A stretch of 64,000 nt of DNA from Pteria penguin (Eukaryota > Mollusca > Bivalvia > Pterioida > Pteriidae), in NCBI GenBank assembly GCA_035048485.1, contig CM068585.1, positions 17,341,501 to 17,405,500 of the forward strand. Direction: 5' to 3'. A program made the position numbers and the translations under genes. The notes below the pieces were generated by a model. That model did not search any database and had not been told where the DNA came from. It saw nothing but the letters and a program-made list of their open reading frames with translations. Positions 11,190-23,932 of this stretch are shown here, piece after piece; position 1 is the first letter of the stretch; each line of letters begins with the position of its first letter.

Positions 11190-11260
11190 TGCATCGGCCG
11201 GGAATCGAACCCGGGCCGCCCGCGTGGCAGGCGAGCATTCTACCACTGAACCACCGATGC
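11190..11260 (-). tRNA. tRNA-Gly (anticodon GCC)
   Basis: On the minus strand the 71-nt sequence starts GCATCGGTGG and ends CCGGCCGATGC plus the discriminator A. The acceptor arms GCATCGG and CCGATGC pair perfectly. The D-arm region TTCAGTGGTAGAA (A box), anticodon loop CTGCCAC with anticodon GCC, and T arm GGTTCGATTCC (B box) are all canonical. TTTTTT follows directly on the minus strand (plus bases 11184-11189), a good pol III terminator. No intron is present. The sequence is close to the common metazoan tRNA-Gly(GCC), so this looks like a functional gene and not a SINE head. The neighbouring SINE lies about 55 bp away, with the two transcription units convergent. Confidence 0.95.
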
Positions 11261-13642
11261 TTGCATGTAAGGTCGAAAAATGGAATATATGTAGGGAAAA
11301 CAGAAGTTGTTTCTTTTTCAAGTGTATAAATTTGATAATTAAGCTTTCACATGAAAGGTATTCCTTTAAGATAGTTCTGTTGCACCATAACGTCGGTTAG
11401 AAACATGATTCATTAAACATATACGATTAAAAATAGCAACAACTCAAATAAGCTCTTATCCATTCATACTTTCTATTTGACCTCCAATAAAGGGGAGGAG
11501 CTTAATATTCTATTGCGCGAGAATTTGTAAACATTGGATTTCGATTCCTCGTTGCAACATTACAAATTACATTTTGTATACTTTAGTAGAAATCGAAGAA
11601 AAGTGTTTCATTTTGTTCAATTACCTTCACAGCGGAAAATTATATCTGTGCCCACTAAATAAACGCACTATATTCTTTCCCATTTTGTTCGTTCTTATTT
11701 CTCCGCCCATTCAATCATCGAAATACTTGACAATGGCCGACGGAGAGCGGCATGTCAACATTAGAAAATAATATTAATAAGTAATGGATTTATTGAGGAT
11801 AATACACGCTATATTTGGTGAAAACTGAAAGGTTAGTAATTGAAAGTTTTGTTATGTCCTGATGTTGACTTTTATCAAGTTATTGTCAATTTACAAGCAT
11901 GAAATTTTCGTTGTCATTTGAAAGTTAAATTTTTAGATGCGGGTTATCTTCTCTTAGCTATTAAAGCTATCAGCTGTTGACTAGAACGGCGTACGTAGCT
12001 TTTTATTTGGCACAAATGTATAAATTGCAAAATGTTCTTATGATAATTGTGGGCAGTTTTAAACTACTAGTATAGTTTGTTTAATGCAAAGGATATCGAA
12101 ATATTACATTTACGATGCATTCGGTTGCCTCAATGCTTACAAACTATACTGTAAGATGTTAACGACACAGGTGACAGGGAAATTATACAGGTGTGAAAAC
12201 TCCTCTACGAAATCAGACATCCATGTGATTTTCTTCGCATTGAGATTTTATATTAATTGAACATTTTATTTCAGATTTAAATTCAAAATATTTTCAACTT
12301 CTCTTTCAATGTATGTATGGATCAATCAATCATTGTCATGGTTCCCCCTTTATTGAAGTATATTGTTTGATCTCTAAATGTAAACGTCAAACAATCAAAA
12401 TGTAGACAGTGTGTGAATTAAAAACCCAGATACCTTTAAAATCAGTAATTCAGTACTGACAAAAAGCCGGAAGGTGTACTTCAAGAGCCGAACAATTGTT
12501 GAAATGCCTTCAAATGGTATATATTATTTAGAACTGTGTTAGCGACTGACCTATTCGCAATTTCGTTATTTTGCATGTTTGTTCATAAATCCTTTCATCT
12601 CTTGTAAGACTTTTTAATGGAAGACGCAACATTTTCCCTTACTTTGGATGTATGTTTAATTCTTTTATTGCACTAAATAATAAACATATCATGGAGAGAA
12701 TAGACTGGCCATAATTTGAACCCTTTCAGTGAATCATGTCGCTTTGTTGCTCGCTATAATTGTGGTTAAACGCAGGTGAACACAGGTAGTTTATAAAGTT
12801 CCGCAAGGGAAAACATCTCTACCTTTGTGGTCATTTTCACCCATATAACCTTTAGAATACGTAGCATATGCAACTTACATAGACGGTAAATGGAAGATTA
12901 GTGTAGAACAATAGTCCTGTACATCAGAATTCAGTAGATCTATGAACTTTATGTTGCCGTGTACGTAGTAAATGCGATTTTAGTGCTGTACGATCTGATG
13001 TCATTCTGTGGTGAGTGCTCGATTTTCCTATGAATTATTGAATGAACTCTCTCTTTGACGTTGTCTGTTTTGGATGTGGATGTTTATATGGGATGAATTT
13101 AAGTCTTATTAAAGAGACGTTAATCAGTTGATGTAAGAAATCAAATACAAGGAAAGGGATCTGGATTGTAGCTATGCATTATAGTTAAACTGTTAATACA
13201 AAAATTGTCTGACGTGCACTGTATTTCAAAACTAATTTTTTTGCCATTCAGTACCTCCTTAAATCATATTGTAGATGTCATGTCTCACTCCGATAACGAG
13301 TCGAACCTAAGTTCATTCATGTTGGTATTTCAGTATGTTTCAACTCTTAGAATGTTGTGCATGTTTAGCGTTAAATCGCCACTGCATGTGTACCATCATT
13401 ATACAATGAGATAGTCCGTGGTATGTTCATCGATGACTATACGCTCGACACGCAGAGCAAGAAAGACCTTATCGTGGGTTCGCACGTGCACAATCAAACA
13501 ATACACACGAATGCAGGGAAGGATCTTTTTATTGTCTTTATTAATCGTTTTTCCCACAGTGACAGATACATCATGATCTGTTTTGAACTCGTTTGGTTCT
13601 GTATATAAATTATTTTGAAATAAGAAAAGTGGTAGAATAATG

Positions 13643-13690
13643 AAAAAAAAAAAAAAAAAAGAAAGAAAGAGAAAAAAAAAGAAAGAAAAT
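13643..13690. repeat. Poly-A / GAAA-rich tract
   Basis: An A18 run followed by GAAAGAAAGAGAAAA; simple sequence. Confidence 0.8.
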
Positions 13691-14584
13691 TTAAAACATG
13701 TTGACGCCTACCGTGAGTACAAGAAACGTAAGGACTTTGGTTTTATTATTCGTTAACGTAAAGCTAAGAGTATTTTTTTTTTAATGGTTCGATTACCTGT
13801 CAATTTCACTAAGGATTCAGGTATGAGTCTGTCGGTACTTCTCTATTTTATATCATTATTCTCTATATAATTATTCGTAAATCACGTTCGAAGACTATTC
13901 AATACCTTTGCGTTTGATGCGAGTTTCCGTCTGAATATTGCCGTTATGGCCGATCCTATTCTGGAGTTTTCTGACAGGTGCTCGCATTAGAATTAGTGTA
14001 GATATAGAAGTCCTTTAAGGCATGACTCAGTGATTACATAATGTCAACAGTGAATTCAGATTATAACAGAGAAGTTGTTGACAATTAGAAAGGTGTTATC
14101 TTTACCTAGCGGTTAGCAGGATTCGTTATGTAACCCCCACTCCTTTTAGGAAAGGTGCAGTTTTAAATCACCGAATGAATACGTGGAGTATTAATTACAA
14201 TGACTTTGTTACCAGTCATAGTCCGTGTTTAGACGGTCGGCGTTAATTTTATGTTTAGCATGTGTAAATGATAGAAAATCCTACATTTTTGGTTGTCATG
14301 GTGAAATTGTAAACAGGAACACTGGCAGTCAGATTCGTTGAAATGTATCAGAAAATATTGATGGAACTGCATCTTGAAACATTTAATTATAAAAATAATT
14401 GTGACACTACGGTAAAATGCCATACATTTCATACGCTTTAGGGACGTATGCCTAATATTGGGATTGGTAGAGGCACAATAATGGAAATGATACTTCTTTT
14501 TTCCGTACCAACTTGATGGGAAAATGGGGTGGGGCGGTAGATGATCAAAGACATCTTTTTGCTGCTTTTACTTGTGAGGACACA

Positions 14585-14790
14585 TCGGTGTTCTGTCTTT
14601 CGGATGGGACAGTACATGTATAAACCCAGGTCCCGCGTCACAGTAGGCGTGACACATAAACGATCTCTCACTGCTTCAGGTGGGTCCGTTGCAAAGGTAA
14701 GAAATTTCTGTGCGATACATCAGGCAGATGCTGTCACCATATACAGGAATTAATCGTGGGGTGACGTAAAATAATAGTCAAACAATCATT
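14585..14790 (+). mobile_element. SINE, 5'-truncated or diverged head
   Basis: It contains GTTCTGTCTTTCGGATGGGA, GGTCCCGCGTCACAGTAGGC, TCTCACTGCTTCAGGTGGGT, CATCAGGCAGATGCTGTCAC and the tail GGGGTGACGTAAAATAATAG. It belongs to the same family as 10870-11135, but no convincing A or B box remains at the 5' side. Confidence 0.75.
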
Positions 14791-17197
14791 CGTACTTGTG
14801 AGGTTTTGAACAATATTGGATCTGAAATTTGAGTTCACCCTATTACCTGGTTAAATCAAGTTGTTCAACATGCATCTGAATTTTGTAGAACATCGTCTTT
14901 CTACCTGTACAGCAGACTGGGTGAGTTGTCACTAACAGGTTCCTGTCACCAGTCGGGATTGTATGTTGTACGATATCACCCATGGCTATCCATACCATCT
15001 TATCGAAAGTTACCCACGTCTTCTCAACACAATGTCACATAGATATACAACACACCTAAGTTTTTGAATATTTTATGAATCTTGACATGGGCCAGACATC
15101 TGTGACACGATCTTTATAACTGTTATCCTCGGTTACGATTTACTACAGGGACTAATACCAGCCTGATAGGATTAGATAGCAGTAAAGTACACCATAAAAC
15201 AGAGAGGTCCGTAAATATAAACCTACTCGGACCAGGGGACCAGGATTAATAAGGATCACTACAACAGACCCATGGCTACAATGGACCAGCGGGAAGCTGT
15301 TCGAGAGTGGAACCTACAACATGTAGACCAAAATCAGCTGGTAACTCTCGGGAACTGGACCCCAGGTCGATGTGATATACGTAGATAAAGTCGCGGTTCT
15401 GCTTATTGAACCTGTTAACACCGTCTGATGATTGCCTATCTACATAGATCACTGATTTGGTCGATGTAATTGGCAAGTCTTATACAAAAAAGGCAATAGA
15501 AGCACAAGTGATTTTGATTCGATCAGATTGAAACTGTTGAAGTGGACATTATGTGAATATGTGAAATTGATGTTTAATGGGGTAGATTTAATGGGGAAAT
15601 GTTCTGAAAAGAACTTTTATCTATAAATTGTGGATACTTATAAGTTCTGAATTTGTAGTAAAGGAAATTTCGATTTAAAGCGACATGAGAGTATTGAGAT
15701 AGGTGAACAGTATGATAATAACAACTACTGTCTGAAAAGCGTAGAACGAAGGGGTGTTATTATATATAGACCACGGCATTGAGGAGACCAAGGTCGAAGT
15801 TAATGACACTAGCTTCTTCTTTACTGCTAATCTGGACAAGATCCACCGCCTTACTGGCTAGGGTCTTTGATTCATTTCGCATTTGACCTGATCAAGACAT
15901 CTCGGTTTGCTGCGAACCGATTGCATGGCTTACAATTCACTGGTTACTGGTCAAGGTCAATGCTGACCCAAGCTCTCACTGTATTACCATTGAATGGAAT
16001 TCATTCATGGGGTTAACGGTAGTCTAGTCTAGACTCACTAATATGTAAGGGACTTAACCCTTCCTAAGTCGTCGCATGAGATAATTATAATCTAGGTTTG
16101 TGTGATACACTTATTTATTTATCTATCTCTTATCTCTCCGATATCACACTTTGCTGTTTGTTTCCTGATTGTTATAAACATTTCCCAGCAGAGTTGGAGT
16201 GGATATCGCGTGTGGCCGGAGTGGTGTTTAGAGTCCTTAAGTGGCCCCTCGTCGGACTGGTATTAACAATTTATTATATTTAGGTCGTTAAAACTTTGTA
16301 ATTTCATGACGCATACACTGAAGTAATCGGTTCTTCCGTGGATTAAAAGAAAGTAAATGTGTCCAAAAATCACGAAGCAGAAAGTTAGTTTTCACATTGA
16401 AAAATCAAGGATGAATAGAAGTTTTTGTCTTTGTCTCTCTTCGTTTGTGTTATTTTGCTGTTGGCTGTAATACATGTATTTGAATCACAAAGTATACTGC
16501 GTTGTTATTATATTGATTGTCTCCTGTTTACAGAGACATATATACACATATGAAAGTATATATGTCTCTGCTGTTTATTAAACCAAAATTGCACTATAGA
16601 CTCATATATTGTACTGACTTTGTGGCTTTGTCATTTTTTGGCCTTCATCTGTTATCTGGGGGAGTTTGGCACCAAATTTCATTTCTTGTAAATGTGTCTT
16701 GCAATGTCACCAAAATGACTTTGTCCTTTATTTAAAACGTTAATAACTTGAACATGCACAGTGCTCCAGAGAGAGTATTAGTTCACAGTTATATCGTAAT
16801 GTGTCATAGGATTTTACGATTTAGGAGAAAGTTTAGAACTTTGGAAATGGGAAATGTGGCCAAGTGCATACATTTACTATAGAGTATGTTTAAAATTATC
16901 AGTGTCAAAATGCTTTATCGGTCAGTGAACAAGTTTGATGGTCAGTGATTCGACGTGGTTGTGTTGCAGGTGTGTAAACGTCAAATGAGGCATTTGCTAA
17001 AGTTCTAATCAGGAACAATGCTAATTTGAGTACCTTGAAATCACGAACAATGGAGTCAGTATAAAGTTGGCATGTCAGGTAACGGGAAGGATTTGTGACA
17101 GAGAATCTCCATTCCGTGTCAGGCTAGATTAGTAGACAAGCAATGTTGTATGAGTTTGAGTCTTTTCGAAGATTAACAGATCAAAATGTTAATGAAT

Positions 17198-17234
17198 GAA
17201 GACATCTAGGTAGAATGGTGATCTAGATGTCTTC
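17198..17234. repeat. Short inverted repeat, 12-bp arms
   Basis: GAAGACATCTAG (17198-17209) and its exact reverse complement CTAGATGTCTTC (17223-17234), with a 13-bp loop. Confidence 0.7.
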
Positions 17235-18297
17235 TACAACGTTTGATAAATAATAGGTATTAAAGATCGCATTAATTCGTATATTGTAGTACAATTGAAT
17301 AGGCATAGAATAAAACAGGTGTGTTGTGCTTAAGCGGAGGTCAGGGAGTGCAGTTTTCCTTAGGCGCATTGTGGTTTCAGCGAGTTAACCAAGTAAATTT
17401 GCCCATTCATACCGAGTACCCAATGTCAATAGCAAGTCAAACACACTCCCTTATAAGGCTATGTAAACAATTATGAGGATGTTTGTCAAATCATCAAATG
17501 TTTATTGAACTTTCAAAGTAAGTAAAAAATTAAGAAGATACTTAAAGAATTGGAAGAAATCAGAAAATATTACAAAGAAAAGGTTGATTTTAATCCTATT
17601 TTTGTTATTCATTCTAGAGATGAGACGCTATTGGCTTTAAAGAACTCATTAAATGTTAGTTACACTTAAATCTGAATATAGATGTCAAAATGAAATAAGG
17701 AAAGTAATGTGTGCGCATACCGATACAATACTCTCCTGTTAATGCACCTTTATTTCGAGAGACGGCTGGAGGAAAGAAAGCGTATTTTAAATGTGAATTA
17801 TACAAGTGCTGAGGTAGAGTTCCCATTAATTGGAGTTGGGGTTTTTTTTTGTGGAGAAGTAAATAGCTGTGATTAGAGCTTAACACCTGTGTACAGGTAA
17901 AACGCAGGTATAAAGATAGAACATACATGACCTAGATTGCATTTAAACGTTAGAAGAAGCGCGGGCTACACGCCTGCTTAGAGACTCAAGATCGAAAGAG
18001 GATAAATTGTCAGCGGTTAAAAGAGTGATCTTAACTTAAAAGTGTTCTGTTCATTCATGGTGTCAAAGTGAAGCCGGAATTATTTTTTATAGAACAATAC
18101 GTTTTCTCTTACTCAGAGGTATAGTATTTTATTAGTAACGATATTGAAAGTGAACAGCATTATTAATATAAAGCGATTTACATATATATTCTAATAGTGG
18201 GTGTCGAGGAATACAACAGAAGTTAATCTGTTTGTGTCCTGTCTTACATCTTACCAAGATCATTTCACTTACGTAATGACGATGTCGGAGTGGTGCT

Positions 18298-18503
18298 TAG
18301 ATTAGAACACAGTTCATTGGGCCCACTCAGCGGACCCGTCCGAGGTATAGGCAGGGAGCTTTTACATGCACGTTAGTCTACCGTTAGATGGAACCTCCAT
18401 TGATAACGTTTCTTCCGAAAGCGGGGTATAGATTAGCCGTCGGCAGAACTCGAACCCTGAAACTTTAGGTCACGAGCAAAGCACTGCACCTAAACTGAAG
18501 CTG
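18298..18503 (-). mobile_element. Probable tRNA-derived SINE of a different family (minus strand)
   Basis: Reading the minus strand, CACGAGCAAAGC...GAACTCGAACCCTG inverts to a B-box-like GGGTTCGAGTTC in a tRNA-like head. It is followed by CTTTCGGAAGAAACG and a GGACGGGTCCGCTGAGTGGG segment. The middle differs from the main SINE family here. Confidence 0.5.
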
Positions 18504-19154
18504 TATAGAATAGGATATAAAATAGATACGTTATATAAAAATTGTAATTTTATTGACATATTCGATATATACATGTATGTAGTAGAAAGGGGAGGACATT
18601 AGTAACCCTAAATTCATCCAAACCCTGACAATCAATCTCCTCCTTCGGACTGAATGTCGGGGATGTTTGATTTAAATTTTTTAAGACTCATCTTCCCTTT
18701 TCGACAGTTCATAAAGACGACTGAATTTCGAGTACAAGGCAATGATTTAGAAATACAAAGCATCCCCTCCGTTGTGGTGTTTTTGTTGAACGAATGCTCT
18801 CTGTGTCGTATTTCATCTGATCGATTAATGTTGTATAATCTGGCGTGAAAACGAAAATGTCATGTCATAGCCAGCTTTACATATATATGTATATACCTAC
18901 TAGGTAAATAAAGGTACCTTACCTAACCAAGTACTTATCGATTTATGGTAGAGCAGATTGACCTGTGTTGTCGTGGGCCCCATCATGGGTACAAATACAC
19001 TTATACAGCGTAACGCCATAAGCGTGTTGTACAGATTCAAAATACATGTATGTAGATATGTAGACAATAGCAAAGGATAATTAAGATGGGGCATTTCAGT
19101 AAACTGTGACGTTATTCTAATATTATATATACATGTATATGTATATAGATGAAT

Positions 19155-19286
<132 letters not shown>

Positions 19287-22200
19287 TGGGCTGTAACAAG
19301 AATATTATATTTGTAATTTAGTTTCCCTTCTTTTTATACAGTTCAGTTGTATTGTTTCCAGCTGTTGGATTTAAGACAGTTTGACTGTGTGGCACCCGTT
19401 TGGCTCAGGTCCATGAGGTCTAGAGATCCAGACGTACCCACAACTTATTGGCTTTGAATGATAGGAGATATTGCTGATGTGAATTGGTCCACTGGTACAT
19501 TATAGGGATTGGTATATTAGAAGGGTTTCGGAAATCCGGGATACCTTTTTGCTGAATTTTTATCACACACACAAAAAAAAATCATCCTTCACCTTTTCCT
19601 CGAGTCTTTGTATCCTTCCCTTCTTTCTAAAATCTGTCATCCTGTTCTCTGTAGATCCCCTTATTCTACCTCCTGTGTTGTATGTTTATGTGATATAGTA
19701 AGTCTATGGTCTTCAGGCATGTTTGTTGCGTGTTCATTCTTCAAAATGATAACATTAATAGCCCAAGTGTTAACCATTTCAGTAAGCATGTAAGATTGAA
19801 TCACATTACACGATGTATTATTGCGCTTGAAGGAAAGGAACAAATCTCCGTTATTGTTCAAATGGTGATATTTATTTGACGGAATCGCAACTTTCACGAG
19901 TTTAAACAAGGTACCCGTAAACAGTCAATTAACGGGATGAAAAGGTTCAATTATATCGGGGTGACCACTACATTGAAAGGGTAGTTCGTTACAATAGCTC
20001 GTGGCATTTCAGGTGACACAAGGACAACGACTTGTAACTCAGCTTAATGAGGTAGTATTCTTTAAGATTGTCCATTTTCGGATTAAGAAAGTTGGGTACC
20101 GACGACCCATCTTTCATTTTACTATAAAACGCTGTACTTGTCAGTTTTTGTCAAAATCGACAAAATGAGCTATTCTCCAGTACAAACAAAAGTGTTAGCT
20201 TTATGTAAACCTGTCTCTGTAACTTTGAATTTAAGGCACAAAGTTTATGTGAAGGTGGAATATTTTATATGAATCTTATCTTTAAAGTGAATGATATGTG
20301 CTTATTTTGTATGAAATATTTATTACTATACTGCCCAGAAAAATGTGAAGTATAGGTTGAGTCGGATGGATGATTGTGGTCATTCCTCGGGTAGACGTCA
20401 GGGTCAAGTGTTTAATCATGTAGAAGGTTAGGGTATTTATTATAGCCTTTACACCGCTTGATACATCGTATTAGGGCTGATTTGTCATAAAGACCTCGTG
20501 AAATAAGCTTTTATTGACATGCTGTCAAGAAGGTTGTAATCGCCGTGTAATGCCCGCTATATAGTGTATACCTCAACTGGCTCATTTACATGTATATAAA
20601 GACATTGAAGATCAAGCTCGTAAGCTCGAATGTTAATTAATGGGGGACACCTGAAAATTATCAAATTATTTTACACCACGGTTTGATCGCAGGATGTGTG
20701 ATCTCTATTTTCATCTTACATATTTTCAATTGATGTATATTAAATAAGGGACGAATTACACCAGATGCATATGAATTCCGATTTATCATAAAAAAGGGTG
20801 AAGTAATAGTTTTTACCTGTAGTTAATTTCCTGTATTGAATGTAAATGGTAAGTCCAGGTCTTGAGAAACTTAAAGACGACAAAATAAGACAAGACATGT
20901 TGTAGGGCACAAGTCGCACGTTCGGTGGGTTCCTATCTCAAGTCGCCACTTGATATATCAGAAGTTTGAGGGGGTTCAGTTTTGTCTTCATTTATTGTTG
21001 GTGCCATTGAATTTATTTGTCGTTTGAAGACGAATGGTGAGAAGTTGCAGTTTCGTTCAGTAACGAGAATTACACATTGTAGATACATGTATATGATTTC
21101 AGTGCTGTGATTTGTATATTGGCTGTAAATTTTACAGTATGCCTAAAGGCTAGATTACGGCGAACTCTAATTTGCCACCTTTAGCTCATCGATCGAAATC
21201 CAGGGGACATAACTCAATTAGGCTAGACGATGGTGTATATTAAAGGAGCTGGGAAGTGTTGATTACTCGGGACAAGAAATATGAGTAGATCGGGGAATTG
21301 GGGCAACACACGTTAATAGATCGAGGACCAAATGGAAGCCACAGACAGAATAAAGGACTGGGACTACAAACGAGGATAAGAGGACATAAGGCACTGGGGT
21401 CACTGACGATCTAAGGGATTTTGGCCACAGATGTTAGTAAACTGAGGACCAAACGTAACGGACTGTGCCGTAATGGTCAGAAAACCAAAGAACTAAGCAA
21501 CAGGGGTCATAGATATGAAGAACTGGGAACATAGACATAATGGACTGGTCCCGTACGTCATGTTGATTGTGTTATGTTATTTTGATGTCATTGATATTAC
21601 ACAGTTATCTCCAACAGGATAATTAAAAATGTGTAACAAGAAATTTTTGTATCACCCGCACAGCATAGCGACACTATCTGTCCCAATTGTCATGTTTTAA
21701 TTTTTGTATTTACCACCCCCAAATAAATCCAAAAATTAAAACATTACATTACTGTGATTTAACAAAACAATCGTGGGGGTTTTCCTTGTGGAACGATAGT
21801 CGATACAGTCTAGTTTCTACATGTGAAAGTTAGTTATTTTCACCATTGAATTCATGATGGAAATGGTTGAAGATAAAGAAGTAGGCTCATGGTTTAAATC
21901 CGTTTGTTTTCTGTAGGTTTTCTATTTACTGAAGTAAATATGATTGAAATTGGAAATTCAATAGGGAACTAAATTCATCAATGAAGATAACCTCTCTACC
22001 TACCTGCCAGTAATTTATTTTATTTGTACAGAGCAAAACAGAAAGCAAATTTATATTTATTCCATCTGCATACTAACATAAGTGAAATCCACTGTAAAGT
22101 TTGTTCACTTAAAATCGCACTGTCTTGAATTCATTGACATAGACGAACTATTCTGTCTGGTTGACATTAAAGTAATATGCTTGTAAAGAACGTTGCTAGA

Positions 22201-23504
22201 ATTTTATAAAGGTTTTATAGCGATTTTAATTAGAAAATCATACCATTACTATTGCATTTTAAGATATCAAAAGATAAGTATTGTAAAGATATCAGCATGA
22301 ACTCCATTGATCACGAAGTAACAAAGCGATGTAATGGTGTTCGAATAGTTTAATTTTTATGCAGAAAAATAAGGAAAGGAACGAGTTCATGTAGGCAAGT
22401 TACTATCTAAGTTCCAGTACTGTCGGTTGTGTATAGCGTCTGAGTCCTTTAAGACTGACGGATTAAGAGATCATGATGGGATCTTGCTAGGTCCTTAGAG
22501 GGATTAGCAATACTGATTGAGCTGTGAGTGAGTGACATTTGTTTAGCCAAGAGTCCGGAGTAAAATGTATTCTCCGTTGTGTTCCAAGTTTATTGAGGAA
22601 TCAGTAAACACTCGTCTTAACTTAACGTTTAGCTGGACATGATGTTTTTTTCAAGAAGGTTAGACGACACTATGTGAGATGTTCCTATACACATGGGTAC
22701 TTCTCCTTCTCTATATTCATGAAATTATCCGGCAATAAATAGCCCAAGACATGTAGGTCGAATTACAGATGACGCGGTCCTGTTGTCATACTAAACTTGT
22801 TCATACACGATTCTAGACAGCCCGTAGTGAACATTTTAGCATAGTATGTCGAAGTAAGTTCAGTTGTTAGATAGATAAATAAATGCCATAATATAAAATT
22901 TGAATTTACTTTGGGGAAGAAGATAAATACAATAACTCCCCCCCCCCAAAAAAAAGATGTAGCATGATAAAATACGGTCTTGGCCACCCGAAAAATCGCG
23001 AATATTTGAGTATTTCTGAAGAAATGGTCATGGAAAGTTGTTTCGATAATGGGAACAACCTATTCGTAACTGAAAACAACTTAACTAATCGGCGGTATTA
23101 TCAGTTAATTCTAGCCAAAATTCAGTTCAAATGAGGCATTTCTTATGATACATTTCTGCAGGTAGAGTGTGATAAAAATAAAATTCAGAATATGAACAAG
23201 ATTGTTAGCATTTCTTAAAGATATCATGACAGTTCGGAGTTATTGTTCTTGGCTATGCTAATTCCCTGTTAAAGTTTTACGTTTGCAGGGATTATTCTGC
23301 TTATTTTTTTTTATATTAAGAGAAACTTAGGCTTCTGGACATTTTCAATGACAGAATTTACCAAATGTTGAAATTTTATGGTAGAACTAAAAATATTATG
23401 AGAGAATCTCTCAATTTCGAAGTCCAAAATTATCCTTGCCTTTGTCAAAGTACTTTTGTCACAATTTGTGTCCATACATTTAATTACGACAAAATCAAAA
23501 CCAG

Positions 23505-23590
<86 letters not shown>
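23505..23590. repeat. (AT)n microsatellite
   Basis: Uninterrupted AT repeats of about 86 bp. A tRNA-like sequence fragment begins on its right edge. Confidence 0.95.
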
Positions 23591-23593
<3 letters not shown>

Positions 23594-23711
23594 GGTGCAC
23601 ACTATCCAGGTTCGATTCCTGGATTGCGTCACTGTTAACTCAACTCTTTGCATGCCGCTAAATGATCGAAAACTGTTGAGAGTGATGTACAACTCAATTC
23701 AGCAAACCAAT
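23591..23711 (+). mobile_element. SINE fragment with B box
   Basis: GGTTCGATTCCTGG (B-box-like) follows the AT array, then GCATGCCGCTAAATGATCG and AACTCAATTCAGCAAACC, which reads like a SINE body and tail. The A-box half is missing or replaced by the AT array. A second short (AT)n follows at 23712-23735. Confidence 0.45.
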
Positions 23712-23922
23712 AATATATATATATATATATATATAATATCCTTAAACTAGGGAGTATGGCTTATATAGCTCTAAGTTTTGAACATGGTACATCATAAGCA
23801 TATGATGAAAAATATATGTTATGTACCATTACGATTATTATGGACTGTGTACATGTATTTCTAATATACTGTTGTATATGAATACTTTGCATCAAACTAA
23901 AATCATTTCCTGGTTATTTCAG

Positions 23923-23932
23923 AGATGTGACA
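23923..23932 (+). other. 5' UTR end of first coding exon, after splice acceptor
   Basis: TTCCTGGTTATTTCAG ends at 23922 and is a good acceptor, ten bases before the ATG. The ATG at 23933 is chosen over an in-frame GTG six bases upstream because it is followed by a plausible signal peptide. Confidence 0.65.
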
